Part shown: positions 36,068 to 44,272 of the stretch, in pieces | Position numbering within the stretch: position 1 is the stretch's first letter | Layout: each line of letters begins with the position of its first letter | DNA from: Atopsyche davidsoni | Taxonomy: Eukaryota; Arthropoda; Insecta; Trichoptera; Hydrobiosidae | DNA: 64,000 nt | Reading direction: 5' to 3' | Assembly: GCA_022113835.1 (NCBI GenBank) | Contig: JAILWY010000012.1 | Span: 15,376,001-15,440,000 of the forward strand | Made by a program: the position numbers and the translations under genes | Notes under the pieces: generated by a model | The model's database searches: none | What the model saw: the letters and a program-made list of their open reading frames with translations, nothing else | What the model was told of the DNA's origin: nothing

Positions 36068-38500
36068 TTAAAGTGGGAAAATATTTAATATAGGCGATGA
36101 GAATGGGAAAACAATATTATTAATTAGTGTATTATCTTTTAAGTTAGACTGTTTACGAATCTCCAATATTTCAAGATTATTAAGTGTTGAACCTCTCTGT
36201 GTGTATCTATGTAGAATATCAAATCCACCATTATATGTATGATCTGATTCAATGAGATGGTTTGCAAATTCAGAGTAATTATTAGTTTTTAAACAACTTA
36301 AATGTTCTTTTAAGCGAATCTTAAAATTACGTGCTGTTTGGCCTATATAGGACAAAGGACAATCATTACATCTAATTCTATAAATTCCTGATAACTGCAT
36401 CGGATTGATTTTATCTTTATTATTTAGAATGAATTTACCTAAGCTATTATTTGTATAATAAGCTGGTTTATAGTAGTGGGGTAGAAAGTTAGCTAATTTT
36501 ATCGACGGGGATCCTATATATATTAGTTTTTTAAACAAAGTTTTTTGGTTATCTTTAACGTATGGGTACAAAAATTCATGTTTGGTTTTGGATTTTAATT
36601 TATTATTAAGTATATGTTGAATTATTATAGGATTATAACCATTATTTGAGGCAATTTGTTTTATGAGTTTTAACTCAGTGTTAAAGTGATCAGTACTTAA
36701 AGGTAAAGATACTAATCTCTGTAACATAGAATTAAAAGATGCTAATTTATGTGTCCAAGGATGATTTGAGGTTATAGGTATAAAAGAATCAGAGAAAGTG
36801 TCTTTGCGGAATATATTAAATGAAAATCTATTGTTTATTATTGATAATGAAAGGTCAAGGAAATTGATAGATTGGTTATTACCAATTTCTAAAGTAAATT
36901 TAATGTCATCATTGAGAGTATTAATAAAGTTAAAAAGAGTATTTAATTGTCGATCGGTACCATCAAATATAACAAGAATATCATCAACATATCTAGTCCA
37001 ACATTTTATGTATTTGATAAGGGGATGAGTAGAATTAAAAATTATTATTTCCAAGTTGTTCATAAATATATCAGCTAAGATTGGAGATAAGGGAGAACCC
37101 ATAACTAAGCCATCTGTTTGGAGATAATATTTGTCATTAAAAATAAAATAATTTTGATCCAAGCATAAATACAATAGGGTGATTATTTCAGCTATCAAAT
37201 CTTTGTCCAAATTCGAAGAGGATAGTAAATCTTTGATGATGATTTTTAATGATGCTATGGGAATATTTGTAAACAAACTAACTACATCAAATGATACAAT
37301 TTTTGATGTGGGATTTACATGTATATCTTTTATTTTGTTTACTAAATCAAGTGAGTTTTTTATTGTATAAATAGGTTTGAAAATATTAGAATTACACAGG
37401 AACTGATTAAGAAAAGAAGCTAATTTGTATGAGGGGGCATTACAAAAGGATACAACTGGTCTAATAGGAAAATTTTGTTTGTGTAATTTGATTAAGCCAT
37501 ACAATGTTGGTGAATGGGGGGATAGGTTTTTATATTTATATGCATTGGTCTTATTAAATAATATATTTGAATCCTTTATTTTCATAATAATCTTATTGTT
37601 GAAACGCATCGTAGGGTCTTTAGGTAAGATTTTAAAGGTTGATGAATTTAGGAAATCTTCAACTTTAAAAATGTACTCTGATGTATTTAAGATTACAACG
37701 GTATTTCCTTTATCTGCCTTAGTGATTGTTAGATTATTATTTATAATGGATGTTTTTATATTATTTAATATCGACCAATCTATATTTACAGTTTTTTGTG
37801 AATTTATTGCTAAAGTTTTTAACGCTTCAGCACAGACATATTTTGAATTTCTTGAATTTGGTAAGAGAGCTGATTCTAAATCTACCGCTAAACGTTCTAA
37901 AGATTTTATGTGAGACTTTTCGGGTAAATTATATTTGACGCCTTTCTGGAGGAGCGACATTTCACTATCACTGAAAGTATGATTAGATAAGTTCAAAACT
38001 CTAGCACTGAATTTATGGTTTTGAGGGATAACTGGAACTGGTTTCACTGGTAATATTGGTGATTGTAAGGACTTTAATTTATTGTATTTATTAACTAATT
38101 TAATTTTTTGTTTTTGAACATTTTTACTGGCTAGATATCTTACTTTATCATCAAAAACATCCCATTCAACACTATGTAAGATAAATGACAATTCACTGTG
38201 GAGTAGTTTTAGTTTTAATTTTAGGTTATCACGGATAATAAAACATGTTTTCACTTCTTCTTGGAGCCATATGATTTTTGCAGATTTAAGCGTATTACAA
38301 GCAGCAATACTATTAGATTTAATTTGAATATTTACAAAATTTGGGATAATTTTGTTTTTTCGACACTTTTGTAAGAACATTATTTTAAGACAAATGAATC
38401 TATATTTTGTAGTAAGTTTTTTGTATAGATTAGCCTTGAAAGCCGTACTGGCCGATTTAATGTTGTTGAGGGACAAGGCATTTGCATGGTGAAGATCCAT
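36068..38500 (-). CDS. Penelope-like reverse transcriptase / GIY-YIG endonuclease
   Basis: An uninterrupted 810-residue polymerase. Residues 1-250 are a basic N-terminal region. The reverse transcriptase follows: TKADKGNTVVIL (260-271), GLIKLHK with IRPVVS (335-351), FDVVSLFTNIP with the first catalytic Asp (404-414), GLVMGSPLSPILADIFM (464-480) and RYVDDILVIF with the Asp pair 506-507. The C-terminus has the Penelope-type GIY-YIG endonuclease: GIY at 705-707, YIG at 718-720, conserved Arg 724 and 729, His 733 and a Glu at 777 or 780. In the family the endonuclease nicks the target and the reverse transcriptase copies element RNA in the nucleus. ATG at 38500 lies inside the terminal repeat, 64 bp from the hammerhead. 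All key residues are present and there are no stops or frameshifts, so it may be active. The plus-strand frames here are shadows. Confidence 0.95.
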   Translation of the reverse strand: MDLHHANALSLNNIKSASTAFKANLYKKLTTKYRFICLKIMFLQKCRKNKIIPNFVNIQIKSNSIAACNTLKSAKIIWLQEEVKTCFIIRDNLKLKLKLLHSELSFILHSVEWDVFDDKVRYLASKNVQKQKIKLVNKYNKLKSLQSPILPVKPVPVIPQNHKFSARVLNLSNHTFSDSEMSLLQKGVKYNLPEKSHIKSLERLAVDLESALLPNSRNSKYVCAEALKTLAINSQKTVNIDWSILNNIKTSIINNNLTITKADKGNTVVILNTSEYIFKVEDFLNSSTFKILPKDPTMRFNNKIIMKIKDSNILFNKTNAYKYKNLSPHSPTLYGLIKLHKQNFPIRPVVSFCNAPSYKLASFLNQFLCNSNIFKPIYTIKNSLDLVNKIKDIHVNPTSKIVSFDVVSLFTNIPIASLKIIIKDLLSSSNLDKDLIAEIITLLYLCLDQNYFIFNDKYYLQTDGLVMGSPLSPILADIFMNNLEIIIFNSTHPLIKYIKCWTRYVDDILVIFDGTDRQLNTLFNFINTLNDDIKFTLEIGNNQSINFLDLSLSIINNRFSFNIFRKDTFSDSFIPITSNHPWTHKLASFNSMLQRLVSLPLSTDHFNTELKLIKQIASNNGYNPIIIQHILNNKLKSKTKHEFLYPYVKDNQKTLFKKLIYIGSPSIKLANFLPHYYKPAYYTNNSLGKFILNNKDKINPMQLSGIYRIRCNDCPLSYIGQTARNFKIRLKEHLSCLKTNNYSEFANHLIESDHTYNGGFDILHRYTQRGSTLNNLEILEIRKQSNLKDNTLINNIVFPFSSPILNIFPL

Positions 38501-38618
38501 TAATATAATGAAATAAGTAAACTTTTTATTTATATCTTCACATTGAGTTTATTTTTATTATTTGCATTACTAGTTTCAACCTTATAACCAGGTCATCATC
38601 AGATGCACGACTTAAACT
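38462..38618 (-). repeat. Penelope pseudo-LTR, middle copy
   Basis: 157 bp, matching 35537-35693 in the same orientation. In the element's direction it is the upstream terminal repeat and supplies the polymerase start codon at 38500. It ends at GACTTAAACT, where the inverted partial copy begins. Confidence 0.9.
38564..38606 (-). ncRNA. hammerhead ribozyme, middle pseudo-LTR
   Basis: Same 43-base motif as the left copy, with core CTGATGA and GAAA, stem II GACCT/AGGTT, and CTAG plus TA before the ATGC of stem I. Being upstream of the gene it could set the 5' end of the element transcript by self-cleavage, as proposed for this class. Confidence 0.8.
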
Positions 38619-38623
38619 GAACT

Positions 38624-39283
38624 ATGTTACAGAGATTAGTATCTTTACCTTTAAGTACTGATCACTTTAACACTGAGTTAAAACTCATAAAACAAATTGC
38701 CTCAAATAATGGTTATAATCCTATAATAATTCAACATATACTTAATAATAAATTAAAATCCAAAACCAAACATGAATTTTTGTACCCATACGTTAAAGAT
38801 AACCAAAAAACTTTGTTTAAAAAACTAATATATATAGGATCCCCGTCGATAAAATTAGCTAACTTTCTACCCCACTACTATAAACCAGCTTATTATACAA
38901 ATAATAGCTTAGGTAAATTCATTCTAAATAATAAAGATAAAATCAATCCGATGCAGTTATCAGGAATTTATAGAATTAGATGTAATGATTGTCCTTTGTC
39001 CTATATAGGCCAAACAGCACGTAATTTTAAGATTCGCTTAAAAGAACATTTAAGTTGTTTAAAAACTAATAATTACTCTGAATTTGCAAACCATCTCATT
39101 GAATCAGATCATACATATAATGGTGGATTTGATATTCTACATAGATACACACAGAGAGGTTCAACACTTAATAATCTTGAAATATTGGAGATTCGTAAAC
39201 AGTCTAACTTAAAAGATAATACACTAATTAATAATATTGTTTTCCCATTCTCATCGCCTATATTAAATATTTTCCCACTTTAA
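38624..39283 (+). pseudogene. 5'-truncated inverted copy of the Penelope polymerase gene
   Basis: Encodes residues 592-810 of the neighbouring full-length polymerase with no visible amino acid difference, including GIY and YIG and the C-terminal IFPL end. It begins abruptly within codon 591 at the junction with the middle terminal repeat (about 38619-38622) and lacks the whole reverse transcriptase domain. 5' truncation is the normal result of incomplete target-primed copying. Opposite orientation to the full copy suggests template switching during one insertion event. Confidence 0.92.
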
Positions 39284-39372
39284 TTTATTTACTTTGACTA
39301 TTATTACTATTATTATTATTATTATTATTATTATTATCAGTTTATCAATATTGTTATTATTTTATTGATTAT

Positions 39373-39410
<38 letters not shown>

Positions 39411-39683
39411 ATTATTATTCTTTATTGTTATTTTTAGTTTTAATTTAATTTAATTTAATTTATTGTTATATTATTTTATTATTATTATTATTTTATTTTA
39501 TTATTATTTTTACTTGTTTGACAAACACTAATTAAAACTTTGTTGTCCATAAACTTAATTAATTGTATAACCCTCCTCTAATTTTAACTAATTGTATAAC
39601 CCTCACCTATTTTGCCAAAAAAATTTATTGTTACCAGTATCCTGTTATTTGTATTTAAGCATATGTTATTTCTATATTTTGCT
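39284..39683 (+). other. Penelope 3' untranslated region, inverted copy, with long T run
   Basis: Complement of 35694-36067 but with the A/T homopolymer grown to a run of roughly 39 T at about 39370-39409, against about 9 A in the left copy. ATT repeats precede and follow it. Confidence 0.85.
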
Positions 39684-39796
39684 AGTTTAAGTCGTGCATC
39701 TGATGATGACCTGGTTATAAGGTTGAAACTAGTAATGCAAATAATAAAAATAAACTCAATGTGAAGATATAAATAAAAAGTTTACTTATTTCATTA
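39684..39796 (+). repeat. Penelope pseudo-LTR, right inverted copy
   Basis: Complement of the inner 113-115 bp of the other terminal repeats. It stops at CATTATA and lacks the outer 42 bp that carry the start codon. One or two bases at its edge are shared with the flanking duplication. Confidence 0.85.
39696..39738 (+). ncRNA. hammerhead ribozyme, right pseudo-LTR
   Basis: Third exact copy of the 43-base hammerhead motif, on the plus strand. Its identity with the two others shows that no core base has decayed since insertion. Confidence 0.8.
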
Positions 39797-39808
39797 TAAT
39801 TATATTAT
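39797..39808. repeat. target-site duplication, right, of Penelope insertion
   Basis: TAATTATATTAT, exact match to 35525-35536. Confidence 0.8.
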
Positions 39809-40379
39809 ATTATTGAATAAAAATATTTATAATTATTTCAAAACTGAACTTTGTTCATATATTTAGACAACTCATATTTTTATAAAATATCCATTTATGG
39901 ATCAGAAAAGTATCATTTAAACAGTATATACACTCCGACGAGAAACAATATCAAATATAGCATTAAAAATCTAATAATATACTTTGTCGTTTTATATTTG
40001 CATCGCATACTTTATTTTTGTATTAACAGCCTAAATTAATTTGTGGTCTGCATTTATCTGAATTCAAAATTATATTTTTATTAAAATAAAAAATATCTAT
40101 TTATTACAAACGGGATGTAATAGTATAAAAGTAGTAATCTCTGTTTACAGGGATACTGGCCACAGTAAATTTCAAAGTAATCCGGTTGTGTATTTATTTT
40201 GTCTTTTATAACTGGTCGCAGATTTCATACGCGTAATACGATTGATACTCATGACATGTCTTATGCTATTTGATTATATTTGAAAAAACTAAACAAACTA
40301 GTTTAAAATATGAAATGATTATTTGACTAAGCTTATTTCAATTGCCATTTATTAAATATTGAGATTGATTTTAAATCTA
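39809..40379. other. AT-rich noncoding
   Basis: No recognisable feature. Confidence 0.6.
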
Positions 40380-40900
40380 CAAACAGCGTGACATACTTGT
40401 GTGTCGGTCGTGTTCACAGAATGTTCTAGAATGATAACGGTGTGAAAGCAAGTCAAGACTCATCGACGCGAGTATGTAAATTGATGAATATGAATTTATT
40501 ATTATTGCTAGGTTTATTGTGATATATTAAAGCCGGTTAAAGGGTTGGTCGGGATCGTGACGGAATTAAAAAGTCCCGATGTGCAGCCCGAGACAATCAG
40601 CAGGGACCAAACCGAATGCACCGATAAATAGTAGACTCGCCCGGCTCTGCGAGACCGTCGGGCAAAAAATCTGTATCAAGGTCGCGATATAAATACACTC
40701 TGTGTTGTTTTAATTCTCCAGTGGTCTTTTTCTGTGTAGTTTATTACCAAGGAGCTGTTCTTCTAATTAAAAGGCGTTATTTTTTTGCGACTCCGCGTCC
40801 GGCGCCTCGAGATACATTACTCACGCTGTCGCATCTCGCGTAATGAGTAATAATATGTAACCGACTTCATAGATGTTCGTGTAATAATACTGAGCACTCG
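40380..40900. promoter_or_regulatory. GC-richer island with heat-shock element and TATA-like box
   Basis: GAAtgTTCtaGAA at 40419-40431 is three perfect alternating 5-bp units, the consensus for heat shock factor. A TATAAATA lies at 40688-40695 within a CG-rich context. No open reading frame follows within reach, so a promoter for a noncoding or unspliced leader transcript, or an enhancer, are equally possible. Confidence 0.35.
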
Positions 40901-41508
40901 TGACTTCATGGCTTAATCAATAGTATTAAGCTTCATTGTGTCCGCGGATCGACACATTCCTAGCGAAACAGTCGAATTATCTATTAATCATAAATCATGT
41001 CCGCCGAGGATTACAGATTTTTTTGTTTTTTTTAATAATTATGGCTTTTGAAAGCGACGGTTCCGTAAGACATAAACGCTTGACGCAATCATTGTTCAGT
41101 TTAAGGTGCAGTTGTATAATTACCCAATTATTTATTTTTGCCAATATTACTTTGCGTATTCATTTTTAATATACGCTGTTGAAAAAATGGGAAATCTTCA
41201 TTTGGAATTTCTTCTCAAAACGATAAATCTGATCAATATAACGTAATAAAATAAACCCACACGGCGTATATTTAAATCTGCAGCGCGTGTGCTTTAAAAA
41301 ATAGATAATTTGCTGTTAAGAACATTTCTTTTTTTTGTAATCAGTGAAGATAACATCTTTGATTTGCATTCTCACTTCTAACGTATTGAGAAGAATTTAT
41401 TATTTTTAAGAGATTGTTCTGTGAATTGATCTCCATATTCTCGTGGGCTTGCAATTAATATTGTTTTAATTTAAAACATGAAAACAGTTTTGTTTTATCA
41501 TATATAAA
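40901..41508. other. AT-rich noncoding
   Basis: No recognisable feature; a 77-codon plus frame at 40936-41169 has no domain. Confidence 0.55.
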
Positions 41509-41593
41509 ATAAACAATTTTTTGATAATGATTAAGAACATCTTTTCAAATATTGAAATTCGATTAAAGAAACTCTTAGAAAAATATATCATCG

Positions 41594-41666
41594 TGATTTG
41601 TGCGGGATTCGAACCCACATCCCCTCGCTTACATGGCAGGTGCATTACCAACTATGCTAACCAATC
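41594..41666 (-). tRNA. tRNA-Thr(UGU)-like module, array copy 1
   Basis: First of the minus-strand modules. Same 73 bases as the copy described at 43229. Confidence 0.6.
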
Positions 41667-41987
41667 ACTAGTACTAGACAAGAATTTTTAATAATCATAT
41701 CCTATAAATGAAACAATGTTCTTATTATGCCTAATTAAATATTATGTGACTTGCAATACTAGACTTTTAACACAAAGTACTGAGTGAAGCATTTTAAATC
41801 CAATCTGGATATTAGTCTATTTAATTATGTCAATACACGTACTTGTTAAATTTATTATTGGTTGTGAAGACCATCTCACAGGAAGTACGATTTTACCTAT
41901 ACAGGTTTAATTGATTGATAATGATTAAGAACATCTTTTCAAATATTGAAATTCGATTAAAGAAACTCTTAGAAAAATATATCATCG

Positions 41988-42060
41988 TGATTTGTGCGGG
42001 ATTCGAACCCACATCCCCTCGCTTACATGGCAGGTGCATTACCAACTATGCTAACCAATC
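41988..42060 (-). tRNA. tRNA-Thr(UGU)-like module, array copy 2
   Basis: Identical to copy 1, displaced by 394 bp. Confidence 0.6.
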
Positions 42061-42381
42061 ACTAGTACTAGACAAGAATTTTTAATAATCATATCCTATA
42101 AATGAAACAATGTTCTTATTATGCCTAATTAAATATTATGTGACTTGCAATACTAGACTTTTAACACAAAGTACTGAGTGAAGCATTTTAAATCCAATCT
42201 GGATATTAGTCTATTTAATTATGTCAATACACGTACTTGTTAAATTTATTATTGGTTGTGAAGACCATCTCACAGGAAGTACGATTTTACCTATACAGGT
42301 TTAATTGATTGATAATGATTAAGAACATCTTTTCAAATATTGAAATTCGATTAAAGAAACTCTTAGAAAAATATATCATCG

Positions 42382-42454
42382 TGATTTGTGCGGGATTCGA
42401 ACCCACATCCCCTCGCTTACATGGCAGGTGCATTACCAACTATGCTAACCAATC
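42382..42454 (-). tRNA. tRNA-Thr(UGU)-like module, array copy 3
   Basis: Identical to copy 1, displaced by 788 bp. Confidence 0.6.
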
Positions 42455-42775
42455 ACTAGTACTAGACAAGAATTTTTAATAATCATATCCTATAAATGAA
42501 ACAATGTTCTTATTATGCCTAATTAAATATTATGTGACTTGCAATACTAGACTTTTAACACAAAGTACTGAGTGAAGCATTTTAAATCCAATCTGGATAT
42601 TAGTCTATTTAATTATGTCAATACACGTACTTGTTAAATTTATTATTGGTTGTGAAGACCATCTCACAGGAAGTACGATTTTACCTATACAGGTTTAATT
42701 GATTGATAATGATTAAGAACATCTTTTCAAATATTGAAATTCGATTAAAGAAACTCTTAGAAAAATATATCATCG

Positions 42776-42848
42776 TGATTTGTGCGGGATTCGAACCCAC
42801 ATCCCCTCGCTTACATGGCAGGTGCATTACCAACTATGCTAACCAATC
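42776..42848 (-). tRNA. tRNA-Thr(UGU)-like module, array copy 4
   Basis: Identical to copy 1, displaced by 1182 bp. Confidence 0.6.
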
Positions 42849-43169
42849 ACTAGTACTAGACAAGAATTTTTAATAATCATATCCTATAAATGAAACAATG
42901 TTCTTATTATGCCTAATTAAATATTATGTGACTTGCAATACTAGACTTTTAACACAAAGTACTGAGTGAAGCATTTTAAATCCAATCTGGATATTAGTCT
43001 ATTTAATTATGTCAATACACGTACTTGTTAAATTTATTATTGGTTGTGAAGACCATCTCACAGGAAGTACGATTTTACCTATACAGGTTTAATTGATTGA
43101 TAATGATTAAGAACATCTTTTCAAATATTGAAATTCGATTAAAGAAACTCTTAGAAAAATATATCATCG

Positions 43170-43216
43170 TGATTTGTGCGGGATTCGAACCCACATCCCC
43201 TCGCTTACATGGCAGG
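43170..43216 (-). pseudogene. truncated tRNA-like module at the inversion point
   Basis: The fifth minus-strand module is cut after the anticodon region (…GGCAGGT) where the array flips. The right arm starts with CTAGTACTAG, itself a perfect 10-bp palindrome that normally lies just outside the module. Part of each arm is missing at the dyad, so the palindrome has an asymmetric centre. Confidence 0.75.
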
Positions 43217-43228
43217 TCTAGTACTAGT

Positions 43229-43301
43229 GATTGGTTAGCATAGTTGGTAATGCACCTGCCATGTAAGCGAGGGGATGTGGGTTCGAATCCCGCACAAATC
43301 A
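43229..43301 (+). tRNA. tRNA-Thr(UGU)-like module, array copy 6 (reference fold)
   Basis: A 73-base sequence that folds with canonical tRNA geometry: acceptor GATTGGT/ACAAATC (6 of 7 paired), TA at positions 8-9, D stem GCAT/ATGC, anticodon stem CCTGC/GCGAG (4 of 5), loop CATGTAA with anticodon TGT, 5-base variable loop, T stem GTGGG/CCCGC around TTCGAAT, and discriminator A. A-box-like TTAGCATAGTTGG and B-box GGTTCGAATCC are intact. Position 33 is A rather than U, which argues against decoding. No CCA is encoded. Most likely a mobile RNA polymerase III module derived from tRNA-Thr. Confidence 0.65.
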
Positions 43302-43622
43302 CGATGATATATTTTTCTAAGAGTTTCTTTAATCGAATTTCAATATTTGAAAAGATGTTCTTAATCATTATCAATCAATTAAACCTGTATAGGTAAAATC
43401 GTACTTCCTGTGAGATGGTCTTCACAACCAATAATAAATTTAACAAGTACGTGTATTGACATAATTAAATAGACTAATATCCAGATTGGATTTAAAATGC
43501 TTCACTCAGTACTTTGTGTTAAAAGTCTAGTATTGCAAGTCACATAATATTTAATTAGGCATAATAAGAACATTGTTTCATTTATAGGATATGATTATTA
43601 AAAATTCTTGTCTAGTACTAGT

Positions 43623-43695
43623 GATTGGTTAGCATAGTTGGTAATGCACCTGCCATGTAAGCGAGGGGATGTGGGTTCGAATCCCGCACAAATCA
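43623..43695 (+). tRNA. tRNA-Thr(UGU)-like module, array copy 7
   Basis: Identical to copy 6, 394 bp further on. Confidence 0.6.
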
Positions 43696-44016
43696 CGATG
43701 ATATATTTTTCTAAGAGTTTCTTTAATCGAATTTCAATATTTGAAAAGATGTTCTTAATCATTATCAATCAATTAAACCTGTATAGGTAAAATCGTACTT
43801 CCTGTGAGATGGTCTTCACAACCAATAATAAATTTAACAAGTACGTGTATTGACATAATTAAATAGACTAATATCCAGATTGGATTTAAAATGCTTCACT
43901 CAGTACTTTGTGTTAAAAGTCTAGTATTGCAAGTCACATAATATTTAATTAGGCATAATAAGAACATTGTTTCATTTATAGGATATGATTATTAAAAATT
44001 CTTGTCTAGTACTAGT

Positions 44017-44089
44017 GATTGGTTAGCATAGTTGGTAATGCACCTGCCATGTAAGCGAGGGGATGTGGGTTCGAATCCCGCACAAATCA
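44017..44089 (+). tRNA. tRNA-Thr(UGU)-like module, array copy 8
   Basis: Identical to copy 6, 788 bp further on. The array ends 137 bp after it. Confidence 0.6.
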
Positions 44090-44256
44090 CGATGATATAT
44101 TTTTCTAAGAGTTTCTTTAATCGAATTTCAATATTTGAAAAGATGTTCTTAATCATTATCAATCAATTAAACCTGTATAGGTAAAATCGTACTTCCTGTG
44201 AGATGGTCTTCACAACCAATAATAAACAATTTTTTATTTTATTTAATTTTTAGTTG

Positions 44257-44272
44257 TTTGCATTACTAGTTT
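44257..44272 (-). repeat. possible remnant of a Penelope hammerhead arm
   Basis: TTTGCATTACTAGTTT is identical to 16 bases of the Penelope terminal repeat covering the stem I strand, cleavage site, stem III and GAAA of the hammerhead. The rest of the motif is absent. It lies 21 bp beyond the array's right duplication. Confidence 0.35.

Larger units (their letters stand above)
35537..39796 (-). mobile_element. Penelope-like element, full copy plus inverted partial copy
   Basis: A 4.26-kb insertion complex. On the minus strand, read from 38618 to 35537, there is a 157-bp terminal repeat, an 810-codon polymerase gene, a 3' untranslated region and a second 157-bp terminal repeat, the tandem pseudo-LTR layout known for Penelope-like elements. 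At 38619 this is joined to a 5'-truncated copy in the opposite orientation (codons 592-810, 3' untranslated region and terminal repeat), giving 1.1-kb inverted arms separated by about 1.9 kb. The left end has 42 bp more than the right end, like the short terminal extension described for Penelope copies. Arms look nearly identical, indicating recent insertion. A 12-bp duplication flanks the whole. Confidence 0.92.
41509..44235. repeat. 394-bp tandem and inverted array of the tRNA-containing family
   Basis: Units repeat with an exact 394-bp period and no mismatch that I see. The left arm (41523 to about 43215) holds four full units and a partial one in minus orientation. At about 43216 the array flips and two and a half units follow in plus orientation to 44226. 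A 14-base repeat ATAAACAATTTTTT lies at 41509-41522 and 44222-44235, though its first bases on the right may belong to the unit. The array starts at the family's 3' terminus and ends at its outer head sequence, as defined independently by the 11-kb copy. This fits insertion as one unit, but identical inverted copies may also be an assembly or amplification artefact. Confidence 0.9.

Noticed and set aside
36798..37938. Several plus-strand frames inside the Penelope gene, up to 162 codons
   Set aside because: Shadows of the minus-strand polymerase, with no domains of their own.
43075..43374. 99-codon minus-strand frame across the array inversion
   Set aside because: It is a translation of the tRNA-like repeat (the FEPTSPRLHG part is the T and anticodon arms) and repeats with the array.
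41594..44089. A functional tRNA-Thr gene cluster
   Set aside because: All modules have A at position 33, mismatches in acceptor and anticodon stems, and belong to a dispersed mobile family.
41523..44226. CRISPR-like regular repeats
   Set aside because: The unit is 394 bp with no short repeat-spacer structure, and the genome is eukaryotic.
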